This document shows, piece after piece, positions 12,514 to 19,827 of a stretch of DNA of 26,362 nucleotides; within the stretch, counting starts at the first letter, position 1; each line of letters opens with the position of its first letter. Under the pieces are notes generated by a model. The model searched no databases. It saw nothing but the letters and a program-made list of their open reading frames with translations, and was not told the origin of the DNA. The stretch covers positions 1 to 26,362 of the forward strand of contig DAOLDC010000007.1 of the NCBI GenBank assembly GCA_035327525.1. Direction: 5' to 3'. The DNA is from JAKLEX01 sp035327525 (GTDB lineage: Bacteria > Patescibacteriota > Minisyncoccia > Phycocordibacterales > JAACPR01). The position numbers and the translations under genes are program-made.

Positions 12514-13152
12514 GTGTTCAAACACCTACTCAAAAAAAGTTTTTGCTGTGCATTGATGATTGTTATTATTGGCGTGATTTTTTTCATCCTTATTAATTTT
12601 TTTGTAATTATGAAAAGCAGAAATTATATTGAAAATGATGTTTCGGAACTTCCTGATGTACCAGCCGCATTAGTTCTGGGTGCAGGAGTCTCGGATCGAG
12701 GTATACTGTCGGCGATATTCAAAGAGCGTGTTGACGCGGGTCTGGAACTTTATCAAAAAGGTAAGGTAAAAAATATTCTAATCAGTGGAGATAATAGTAC
12801 CGAAGAATATAATGAAGTAAGTCCAGTTCGATTATACCTTCTCGATCGAGGCGTGCCGGAGCATGATATTTATCTGGACTTTGCGGGATTCAATACCTAC
12901 AATAGTGTATATCGTGCACAGGCAATTTTTCAAATAAACAAAGTTATCATTGTCTCGCAAAAATTTCACCTATATCGTGCTATATATTTGGCCAGATCAC
13001 TTGGAATCGACGCGTATGGATATCCAACAGAAGAAGGTCATTCAAGTACGCGCAATATTGTTCGAGAATCTCTTGCTCGTGTAAAATCATTCGCTGAACT
13101 AATGCTTGGCTTCAAACCAAAATTTTTGGGAGAAGAAATTCCGGTGAAATAA
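12514..13152 (+). CDS. sanA: SanA/ElyC/YdcF-family (DUF218) membrane protein, 212 aa
   Basis: An N-terminal transmembrane helix (about residues 8-30) is followed by the DUF218 domain: PAALVLGAGVSDRG, FKERVDAGLELYQKGKVKNILISGDN, YNEVSPVRLYLLDRGVPEHDIYLDFAGFNTYNSVYRAQAIF, and IIVSQKFHLYRAIYLARSLGI. These match SanA closely (SGDN, YNE, D-AGF-T, SQ-FH--RA). SanA is linked in Enterobacteria to envelope barrier function and vancomycin exclusion at high temperature; the biochemical activity is not settled. In an organism of this type it may act on cell-wall precursors or polysaccharide. Full length for the family. GTG 12514 is fixed by the extended -10 box. The 13190 gene has its own promoter, so this is probably monocistronic. 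Confidence 0.88.
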   Translation: MFKHLLKKSFCCALMIVIIGVIFFILINFFVIMKSRNYIENDVSELPDVPAALVLGAGVSDRGILSAIFKERVDAGLELYQKGKVKNILISGDNSTEEYNEVSPVRLYLLDRGVPEHDIYLDFAGFNTYNSVYRAQAIFQINKVIIVSQKFHLYRAIYLARSLGIDAYGYPTEEGHSSTRNIVRESLARVKSFAELMLGFKPKFLGEEIPVK

Positions 13153-13174
13153 AATTGTGCAGAATAATTTTGAC

Positions 13175-13183
13175 TGATATAAT
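13175..13183 (+). promoter_or_regulatory. Extended -10 promoter, leaderless gene 13190
   Basis: TGATATAAT ends 6 nt before ATG 13190. The promoter lies just after the sanA stop codon. Confidence 0.7.
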
Positions 13184-13189
13184 AATTAC

Positions 13190-13399
13190 ATGCAAAAAAT
13201 AGCAACAAAAGTTTTTATTTATTCGTCGATTGCGTTCGGAATTATAGGTATATTAGTAGTTTTGACATCGTCAGGTCCAAATCAGCCAGATTCAAATCTG
13301 TTTGAATCTTTTATGAAACTTCTTTTTGTAGCAATTTTTATTATATTGCCATCATTTGCCCTAAGTGTTGCTGGTAAATACTTGAGTGACAAATCATAA
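13190..13399 (+). CDS. Small two-helix membrane protein, 69 aa
   Basis: Two transmembrane helices (VFIYSSIAFGIIGILVVLTS and FMKLLFVAIFIILPSFALSVA) are joined by a short polar loop with prolines (SGPNQPDSN). The C-terminus is short and basic. There is no recognised family and no charged residue inside the helices. It is preceded directly by its own extended -10 box. Proteins of this shape are often accessory subunits or stress-linked membrane peptides, but nothing specific is supported. There is no boundary repeat around it. Confidence 0.65.
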   Translation: MQKIATKVFIYSSIAFGIIGILVVLTSSGPNQPDSNLFESFMKLLFVAIFIILPSFALSVAGKYLSDKS

Positions 13400-13430
13400 A
13401 CAAAAATCAGTCACTGAAAACTGGATCAGG

Positions 13431-13480
13431 GATTGTAATAGAAGATTGTAATATTTATTCAGAAACTTGATCGAGATCAA
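13431..13480 (+). promoter_or_regulatory. Short tandem repeat plus palindrome upstream of the 13561 gene
   Basis: GATTGTAATA occurs at 13431-13440 and again at 13444-13453. TTGATC-GA-GATCAA (13467-13480) is a perfect inverted repeat. These could be operator sites for the gene 80-130 bp downstream. No clear -35/-10 pair was found here. Confidence 0.35.
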
Positions 13481-13560
13481 AGAAATTGCTAGACTCAAAA
13501 AAGAGCTTAGTGATTTTTTTAATTTTAATCTTAGAAAACCAAAAACAAACAGGAGGATTT

Positions 13561-13845
13561 ATGTCAAAAATTATGCCAGCGATGGTTGAAATAAATGAGC
13601 TGGGAGCCTGCGAACATTGTAACGAAATTCTGTGTATCGACATGTATTCGGAAGATGAATCAATGTCCGCAAAATGGTATTGCCCGTATTGCAAAAAAGA
13701 AATCGGGCACAAATCATTTGGTTATGAGAAAGACTCAAAAGGAAAATGGTTCAGAAAGTATTGGGTCGGTCCAGACAAAAAAATGACCGAAACCCGGCCG
13801 GACGAACTATTCAACATTGGAAATGTAACAGTTTTTGTTCGGTAA
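13561..13845 (+). CDS. Zinc-ribbon protein, 95 aa
   Basis: CEHC (C17, C20) and CPYC (C41, C44), 20 residues apart, form a zinc-ribbon pattern, with an extra Cys25 between. The rest (GYEKDSKGKWFRKYWVGPDKKMTETRPDELF) is basic and aromatic, as in small nucleic-acid or protein-binding ribbons. There is no catalytic motif, so a binding role is likely. A TTG-started frame opens at 13486, but ATG 13561 is chosen because CAGGAGGA lies about 5 nt upstream, the best Shine-Dalgarno match in the window. It ends 40 bp before a strong terminator. The gene converges with the photolyase gene. Confidence 0.75.
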   Translation: MSKIMPAMVEINELGACEHCNEILCIDMYSEDESMSAKWYCPYCKKEIGHKSFGYEKDSKGKWFRKYWVGPDKKMTETRPDELFNIGNVTVFVR

Positions 13846-13884
13846 TGCTTTTTGTACAGCAACACCAAGACACCTTCAGGCCAA

Positions 13885-13930
13885 AATCGCCCCAAAGAAA
13901 AACCAAATCTTTGTGGGCGGTTTTTCTTTT
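13885..13930 (+). terminator. Rho-independent terminator between convergent genes
   Basis: AATCGCCC-CAAAGA pairs with TCTTTG-GGGCGGTT (one bulge and one T-G pair) around AAAACCAAA, followed by TTTCTTTT. It lies between the zinc-ribbon gene and the end of the photolyase gene. Confidence 0.85.
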
Positions 13931-13940
13931 ATCAAAAAAT

Positions 13941-15347
13941 TCAAACAATTTCATCAAGATTATTTTTTATATATTCATCAACATCAAATTTTTTCTTACA
14001 GCCACTAATTGACATATATCTGATTTTTCCAAAAATTGGACGAGAAAACCATGCCCGATCATGCACGCCCCCAATTGACCAGGCAATTCCAACATAACCG
14101 TTCGGATCATTACCGTCCAATTCATATTTGTTATTGAGATAAATTGCGATTTTTTGGGCGTCTTCTGGATTTTTGGTCCATTCCAATATTTTTTTTGCCC
14201 AATACATTCTCATGTAACCGTGCATTTTTCCAGTCCTGACCATTTGTATTTGGGCAGCATTCCATAAAAGATCGTGGGTCCTTCCATATTCAAAATCCTT
14301 CAATGAATATACATACTCCCTTTTGTCATTTCTGGTAATATTTAATGTCTTTTTTGCCCAGTCTGGAAATCCATCAAAATTATCATAATTTTTTTCGTAC
14401 AAACAATAATTATCGGAAAGTTCTTTTCTAATAATTAATTCTTCCAAAAAAGATTCAGTACTACTTTTGTCATAATTGATACCATTGGACTTTGTAAAAT
14501 TAATAGTTTCTAACGCAATTCTCTGTGAAGAAATCATTCCGTAATGTAGGTATGGGGAAAAATTTGATAATGCGTCAATGTTTGGGTTGTTTCTATCTTG
14601 ATTATATTTGCTTAATTTATTTTTCAAAAAAAATTTCAAACTTTTTCGGGCTTCATCCTCGCCGGCAATTATCCAATCAAAATGTTCCTCTGATGATTTT
14701 GGCAAAATTTCTGTCCAATTGTTTGCGAAGAATTTTTTGTTATTAATATTTTTTACTGAAAAATTGATTTTTTGCTTTTTTGATCTAGGATAATCAATCA
14801 AAAAATCTGCCAACTTTTTGTTAATTTTTGGCCTGATTGTATAGGCGGCAAACTCTTTTTTGTTTGAAGCGATTCTGGCAGGAACAATATTATGAGAATC
14901 TATTTCCCAATAAGTACAGCTTAGTTTTTTTGAGATTTTTTGATCTATGTTTTTTTGATCATTTAATGGAAAAAAATCAGTCACTAATGATCCAGCCGAA
15001 ATGTCGTTACAGAATTTCAGGATGTTTTTTGCAATATCGTCCGTTTTGCTATATCCAGAAAAAACCTTGAAAAAAATATTGTTTTTATTTAATTTTTTCT
15101 CAACTTCTTTCAAACCAAAAACTTCAAATGTCAGATGACGATTTTGCTTTTTCGAAAAATTATTTGTTAAATTATAAATTACAACGACCGGTTTTCTGAT
15201 TGACTCTGCCAAACCCTGTGCAAATATTAATGACCAATTATCACTTGATCTTATTTCCCTTCTCATCCAATAAACAATCGGACCTTCAGAAACATCTTTT
15301 TTATTCAGATTGTGTGCAAGACCTTTTTTTATTAATTCTTTATACAT
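13941..15347 (-). CDS. phr: Class II CPD photolyase, 468 aa
   Basis: Photolyases repair UV-made cyclobutane pyrimidine dimers using light and FADH. The class II signature is clear: YWMRREIRSSDNWSLIFAQ near the N-terminus, IDSHNIVPARIASNKKEFAAYTIRPKI in the middle, LEELIIRKELSDNYCLYEKNY, and the C-terminal FAD/DNA block THDLLWNAAQIQMVRTGKMHGYMRMYWAKKILEWT...LDGNDPNGYVGIAWSIGGVHDRAW...GKIRYMS. Length is normal for the class (about 450-500). ATG 15347 starts 3 nt after the stop of the P-type ATPase gene, so it is translated from the same message. No Shine-Dalgarno sequence is seen in the short gap, suggesting translational coupling. The protein is soluble. Its presence implies at least occasional exposure to light. 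Confidence 0.93.
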   Translation of the reverse strand: MYKELIKKGLAHNLNKKDVSEGPIVYWMRREIRSSDNWSLIFAQGLAESIRKPVVVIYNLTNNFSKKQNRHLTFEVFGLKEVEKKLNKNNIFFKVFSGYSKTDDIAKNILKFCNDISAGSLVTDFFPLNDQKNIDQKISKKLSCTYWEIDSHNIVPARIASNKKEFAAYTIRPKINKKLADFLIDYPRSKKQKINFSVKNINNKKFFANNWTEILPKSSEEHFDWIIAGEDEARKSLKFFLKNKLSKYNQDRNNPNIDALSNFSPYLHYGMISSQRIALETINFTKSNGINYDKSSTESFLEELIIRKELSDNYCLYEKNYDNFDGFPDWAKKTLNITRNDKREYVYSLKDFEYGRTHDLLWNAAQIQMVRTGKMHGYMRMYWAKKILEWTKNPEDAQKIAIYLNNKYELDGNDPNGYVGIAWSIGGVHDRAWFSRPIFGKIRYMSISGCKKKFDVDEYIKNNLDEIV

Positions 15348-15350
15348 TTT

Positions 15351-18062
15351 TTAGTTTATAATGTTTTTCCTATAATAGACCCATTTTGCGGTCTCAACAA
15401 TGGATACTGTGGCCACAATCCAGACAACAACGGACAATATCCACCCGATTCCCAAAAAGGTTGTTTCAAATATTCCATGCAGAAACGGTGCATATATTGT
15501 AATTGAAAGCAAAACCAGCCCCAAAATAACTCCGCTAACCAAAAATTTATTGGAGAAAATATTGTAGGTAAAAATAGATTTATTTAGACTGCGCAATGAA
15601 AACGCAACGAATAATATATATGAAGAGAAGCAGGCAAAAATAAATGTTTTAATAACAGAAATATCATAATTTGTTTTTGTGCTCAGAATCCAATAAATAA
15701 AGAACAACAAAAGTGCATTCAATGTTCCGATGGTTATTGTCAAAAATTTGACTTGCTTATTGAAAACCTTTTTTTCTGTTTTGCTATTTGTAACGCCCAA
15801 ATCATGCTGCTTGTCACCATCAAAAGCAAACGCGATTGCTGGCAAACTACCCGTAAAAAAGTTTACCCATATTATTTGAATTGCGTTCAGTGGCATAGCC
15901 AAACTCAATAACAAACTGCCGCCAATCAAAATAACTTCATCTAATGAATTGGACATCAAATAAACAAAAATCTTTCTAATGTTTTTTAACATTAATTTGC
16001 CCTCTTCAATAGCTGAAACAATTGTCTCAAAATTATTATCCAACAAAACCAGGTCGGCCACACCCTTTGCCACATCAGTACCAGAACCAACAGCAATACC
16101 TATGTCGACAGCCTTTAGTGACGGAGCGTCATTCACGCCGTCACCTGTCATTGCCACAACTTCACTCCTTTTTTGATAGAGGCGTCCTATTCTCAATTTG
16201 TCCTCCGGAGTTACCCTGGCAAAAACCTTTACCATGGACAATGCGCTCATCAATTCTTTATCGCTCATTTGACGAATTTCTTCGCCTGACAATGCTTCGT
16301 TTTCTCCGACAGAAAAACCGACCTGTTGAGCAACCGCAATAGCTGTTCCCTTTAGATCACCAGTTGCCATAACCACTCTGACGCCATAGTCAGTTATGTT
16401 CTTTATTGCCTGCGGAACCGTTTTTCTAACAGGATCATAAAAAGCCAACAATCCAATAAAATTGATTTCTGAAATGTTTTCTAGATCAATTTTTTCTATT
16501 TTTTCATTTTTGTCTTTTTTTGGAAAATTCTTTATGCCGACACCCAGCAACCTTTTTCCCTGAGAACTCAAAGTTTCTACACTATGTAATAATTTTAAAT
16601 ATTCATCTTTATTCAGATTTGATTTTTTTAGCAAAATATCTGGCGCCCCCAGAAAAATTAAGCTCTTATTATTTTTTGCTCCAGTTATATTTGTATTCAA
16701 ATCAAATTCACCAAAAGATACAGAGAATTTGTTTTTTGAATTAAACGGCAAAAGTATTTTGAAATTTCCGATTTTGGAAAAATCTTCAAAATTGATATTT
16801 TGAATGGCTGATGACTTTATTATATTTGATTCCAAAGCATTTCCAATTATTCTCCAATCTGTCGGATTTTCGTCTGGATTCTCTATCAAAACATCAGTAT
16901 TCATTGCTGACAGTAACAAAATTTCTTTTTGTTCATCAGAAAAATTTGTTCGAATATCAATATCAAAATTGGTAGTTTGTACTGCTTGGTTTTTTTCGCT
17001 CAACAAATCTTTTGTTTGTAAAATATCGACCAAACTCATTCTGGCTTCGGTCAATGTACCAGTTTTGTCTGTCATAATTACAGTTGTTGAACCAAGAGTT
17101 TCTGCAGCCGAAAGATTTCTCATTATACCCCTTTTTTGTGCCAATCTCTGAACACCGACTGCCAAAACAGCAGTTAATCCGATTGGTAACGCTTCTGGTA
17201 TGGCACCAACTGCCACAGCAACCGACATCAAAAACATTTCGAACACGGTTTCGCCTCGATAAATACCTAGCGCAAAAACACCCGCAACAATGATTGATAG
17301 TGAAAAAGTTATTACCCACGCCAATTTTGAAACGGCTTTTTGTAGAGGGGTTTTTTCTTGTTCGGTCTCCACAACCAAATCCGCAATTTTTCCAATTTCA
17401 GTATCTTTGCCAGTTGCAATAACTATCGCATCACATTTTCCCTCTGTTATCAAAGTTCCACCAAAAATCATATTTTTTCTTTCTGGAACAAGTGTTGCTT
17501 CCGACAAAACATCGGTGTTCTTTTTTACAGATAATGATTCTCCGGTCAAAATTGCTTCGTCAACTGACAATCCATTTTCAAAAATAATTCTAGCATCTGC
17601 AGGAACTCTATCTCCGCTAGATAATTTCAACAAATCGCCAACAACTATTTCTGATGAATCTATTTTTATTTCTTTTCCACTTCTGATTATTCGACTTTTT
17701 TGTTCTATATATGATCGCAAATGAGCTAATGCGTTTTCGGCTTTGTTTTCTTGATAAAATCCCAAACTAGCATTTACAAAAATCGCCAAAAAAATAATAA
17801 ATGCGTCTACCCATTCCTGCAAAAAAATAGTAGCGACACCAGCGATAATAAGTATAAAAATTAACGGACTTTTGAATTGCTGCAAAAAAATTTTTAGTTT
17901 TGAGAATTTTTTTGTTTGACCAAAAATATTCAGACCATAACTATCTAGTCTGACTTTTGCTTGTTCTGCTGATAAACCATATTTTGAATCAGTTTCAAAT
18001 TCTGACAAAATATTTTCTACATCCATTGACCAATAAAAATTATTATTAAGTTTTTCTTTCAT
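15351..18062 (-). CDS. P2-type cation-transporting ATPase, 903 aa
   Basis: This is a full-length P-type ATPase: N-terminal cation-ATPase domain (1-75), actuator motif TGES (173-176), PEALP in M4 (289-293), phosphorylation site D332 in DKTGTLT, TGDGVND (639-645) and about ten membrane helices. It resembles the PMR1/SERCA (Ca2+) group. M4 glutamate (E290) and an M5 SNSLDE segment (704-709) are kept. The M6 segment is NFFTGSLPA (734-742), where Ca2+ pumps have NLVTDGLPA, so the usual Asp ligand is Gly. The N-domain KGAPE motif is LGAPD. The ion is therefore uncertain. Start ATG 18062 follows a TGTTAAAAT box. First gene of an operon with the photolyase. Confidence 0.9.
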   Translation of the reverse strand: MKEKLNNNFYWSMDVENILSEFETDSKYGLSAEQAKVRLDSYGLNIFGQTKKFSKLKIFLQQFKSPLIFILIIAGVATIFLQEWVDAFIIFLAIFVNASLGFYQENKAENALAHLRSYIEQKSRIIRSGKEIKIDSSEIVVGDLLKLSSGDRVPADARIIFENGLSVDEAILTGESLSVKKNTDVLSEATLVPERKNMIFGGTLITEGKCDAIVIATGKDTEIGKIADLVVETEQEKTPLQKAVSKLAWVITFSLSIIVAGVFALGIYRGETVFEMFLMSVAVAVGAIPEALPIGLTAVLAVGVQRLAQKRGIMRNLSAAETLGSTTVIMTDKTGTLTEARMSLVDILQTKDLLSEKNQAVQTTNFDIDIRTNFSDEQKEILLLSAMNTDVLIENPDENPTDWRIIGNALESNIIKSSAIQNINFEDFSKIGNFKILLPFNSKNKFSVSFGEFDLNTNITGAKNNKSLIFLGAPDILLKKSNLNKDEYLKLLHSVETLSSQGKRLLGVGIKNFPKKDKNEKIEKIDLENISEINFIGLLAFYDPVRKTVPQAIKNITDYGVRVVMATGDLKGTAIAVAQQVGFSVGENEALSGEEIRQMSDKELMSALSMVKVFARVTPEDKLRIGRLYQKRSEVVAMTGDGVNDAPSLKAVDIGIAVGSGTDVAKGVADLVLLDNNFETIVSAIEEGKLMLKNIRKIFVYLMSNSLDEVILIGGSLLLSLAMPLNAIQIIWVNFFTGSLPAIAFAFDGDKQHDLGVTNSKTEKKVFNKQVKFLTITIGTLNALLLFFIYWILSTKTNYDISVIKTFIFACFSSYILFVAFSLRSLNKSIFTYNIFSNKFLVSGVILGLVLLSITIYAPFLHGIFETTFLGIGWILSVVVWIVATVSIVETAKWVYYRKNIIN

Positions 18063-18074
18063 AAAATTACAATT

Positions 18075-18083
18075 ATTTTAACA
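18075..18083 (-). promoter_or_regulatory. Extended -10 promoter for the ATPase-photolyase operon
   Basis: On the minus strand TGTTAAAAT ends 12 nt before ATG 18062. It is back to back with the promoter of the pilin gene in a 46-bp divergent intergenic space. Confidence 0.5.
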
Positions 18084-18093
18084 TAAAATAATC

Positions 18094-18102
18094 TGATATA
18101 AT
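18094..18102 (+). promoter_or_regulatory. Extended -10 promoter, leaderless pilin gene
   Basis: TGATATAAT ends 6 nt before ATG 18109. No Shine-Dalgarno sequence is present. Confidence 0.72.
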
Positions 18103-18108
18103 ATCAAT

Positions 18109-18720
18109 ATGAGAATCAATCAAAAAGGATTCACTTTTATCGAAACAATCATTGTGATAAGTATATTGTCTATTCTTTTTAGTGTGACAATATTGGTATT
18201 AAATCCGGCTCATAGAATTGCACAAACATATGATACGCAGAGAATAAATGATGTTAATGCAATATCTAGAGCCATTCAGCAATACTATATAGACTATCGT
18301 AATTATGATAATTTGGGTCTAAAAGAGTACTTTCAAGAAATATGTGCCACTGGTTTTTTGACAGAACAACAAGTTCTTGAGCAACAAATTTCTGAATCAG
18401 AAAATGAAGATTGTGCCGGGTGTAATGATTTGTTAAATTTGGCAAAAATTACTCCAATATATTTGGTCGGGATTCCAAATGACCCACTAAACATAAGAAA
18501 AGATGGTTTTGAAACATTGTCTGGTAGTGGTTATTTTGTAAAAAATGAATCAAATACAATATACGTTTATTCTAATAACCTAGAAAAAAGTAGTGATTAT
18601 TATATTGAAGGCTATTTTGGTAATATCAAAAAAGAACTGCTGATACTAATAATTATCATAATGTCTATACTGCTTTTGTGGATTTATTTAGTAAGGAAAA
18701 CAAATTCTGAAAAGAGGTAA
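18109..18720 (+). CDS. Type IV pilin-like protein with extra C-terminal membrane helix, 203 aa
   Basis: The N-terminus MRINQKG-FTFIE is a class III (prepilin) signal: cleavage after G7, methylated F8, and E12 as the conserved Glu5 of the mature protein. The hydrophobic N-helix (TIIVISILSILFSVTILVL) and the following amphipathic part (DVNAISRAIQQYYIDYRNY) fit pilins and pseudopilins. The globular part has Cys pairs (EICATG, EDCAGCND). Unusually the protein ends in a second hydrophobic helix (ELLILIIIIMSILLLWIYLV, about 175-195) and a basic tail, which classical pilins lack. This could anchor the subunit permanently. No other pilus genes are in the window. Monocistronic with a leaderless start. 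Confidence 0.82.
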   Translation: MRINQKGFTFIETIIVISILSILFSVTILVLNPAHRIAQTYDTQRINDVNAISRAIQQYYIDYRNYDNLGLKEYFQEICATGFLTEQQVLEQQISESENEDCAGCNDLLNLAKITPIYLVGIPNDPLNIRKDGFETLSGSGYFVKNESNTIYVYSNNLEKSSDYYIEGYFGNIKKELLILIIIIMSILLLWIYLVRKTNSEKR

Positions 18721-18731
18721 AGTATAAGAAA

Positions 18732-19100
18732 TTAATTTTCTGGTAGTCTGTTGTTTTGTTTAAAAAACAAAACATCGCCAATAGTTATATTCAATATATT
18801 ACCTTTTAATCTGGGGTGAGTAAAAAAATTATCATCATCTTCGATTTGTCTGTAGAATTTTGATAATGAACCTTCACCATCTGACCATTCAAACATAATT
18901 TTGTTACGAAACTCTCTAGATTCCATATCTAATAGTTCTGGCTTTTCTCCATAAAGAATTCTGGCGTAATCAGCTGCCAGTCTGATCTGGTTCTCCATTC
19001 TATTGCGCGGAACTGCTTTGCCAGTCATCAATGCGTTCTCGTATTTGAATCGTTCATTTAACAATATCTTTTCTTGTGAATTGATCTCTGATGAATTCAT
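18732..19100 (-). CDS. Hypothetical protein, 122 aa
   Basis: I do not recognise the family. The protein is soluble and charged. An N-terminal helical half contains KAVPRNRMENQIRLAADYARILYG, and a C-terminal part ends in NILNITIGDVLFFKQNNRLPEN. There are no cysteines, signal or membrane helix. ATG 19100 is preceded by TGTTATAAT ending 9 nt upstream, so it is one of the leaderless genes. It ends 11 bp from the convergent pilin gene and starts 20 bp after the ABC ATPase gene on the same strand. It could be the last gene of the ABC transcript, but its own promoter suggests separate expression. Confidence 0.65.
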   Translation of the reverse strand: MNSSEINSQEKILLNERFKYENALMTGKAVPRNRMENQIRLAADYARILYGEKPELLDMESREFRNKIMFEWSDGEGSLSKFYRQIEDDDNFFTHPRLKGNILNITIGDVLFFKQNNRLPEN

Positions 19101-19109
19101 ATAATATAT

Positions 19110-19118
19110 ATTATAACA
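19110..19118 (-). promoter_or_regulatory. Extended -10 promoter for the 18732-19100 gene
   Basis: On the minus strand TGTTATAAT ends 9 nt before ATG 19100. Confidence 0.65.
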
Positions 19119-19120
19119 TT

Positions 19121-19822
19121 TTATAAAAATCTGTCTTTATTCAAAATATCCTCTCTTTCTATAACTCCCTCAGATAATCTGATTATCCTATCTGTTTCTT
19201 TTCCGTATTCCTCTTCATGTGTAACCATGACAATTGTTTGACCTTTTCTGTTCAGTTTTTTCAAAATATCGATTACAATTCTGGCGGAAATAGAATCAAG
19301 GTTGGCAGTCGGTTCGTCACTAAATATAATTTTTGGTTCATCAACAATCGCTCGAGCAATGGAAACTCTTTGCTGTTCACCCCCAGATAATTGATTTGGT
19401 AGATTATGAACCTGCCGATGTAGATCCAGCTCGTGTAGAACTTCCTCTGCTTTTATAAAAGCATCTTTTGGTGCAATTCCGCGCATCAACAATGGTAAAG
19501 ATACATTTTCGACAGCTGTCAATTCTGGAACAAGTGCGTAATCCTGAAAAACATAACCCAAATATTCTAATCGAAAATCGGTTTTTTGTTGATTATTTAA
19601 TTTGAGAACATCGATTCCATCTATAATCAATTCTCCATTGCTAGGAATATCTAACAAACTTAATTGATACATCAATGTACTTTTTCCGGCACCAGATCTA
19701 CCCATTATCGCCACAAATTCTCCTTCTCTAACATTCAGATCTATACCACGCAAAACTTTTGTCTCGATAACACCGTCTTTGAAAGTTTTTTCTATTTTTT
19801 TTGCTTGAATTATATTTTTCAT
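19121..19822 (-). CDS. ABC transporter ATP-binding protein, MacB/LolD type, 233 aa
   Basis: Walker A GRSGAGKST (41-49), Q-loop Q93 (VFQDYALVPELTAVENV), signature LSGGEQQR (145-152), Walker B KIIFSDE (164-170) with the D-loop region ANLD, and the H-loop in VTHEEE. The text around the Q-loop is that of the LolD/MacB/FtsE group, which partner FtsX-fold permeases. It powers the permease encoded directly upstream. ATG 19822 lies 5 bp after the permease stop. Last gene of the adaptor-permease-ATPase operon. Full length for the family and cytoplasmic. Confidence 0.93.
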   Translation of the reverse strand: MKNIIQAKKIEKTFKDGVIETKVLRGIDLNVREGEFVAIMGRSGAGKSTLMYQLSLLDIPSNGELIIDGIDVLKLNNQQKTDFRLEYLGYVFQDYALVPELTAVENVSLPLLMRGIAPKDAFIKAEEVLHELDLHRQVHNLPNQLSGGEQQRVSIARAIVDEPKIIFSDEPTANLDSISARIVIDILKKLNRKGQTIVMVTHEEEYGKETDRIIRLSEGVIEREDILNKDRFL

Positions 19823-19827
19823 TTTTT

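Noticed and set aside
13941..18062. Plus-strand reading frames opposite the photolyase and ATPase genes
   Set aside because: They are shadows of strongly conserved minus-strand genes, with no family match or start signals.
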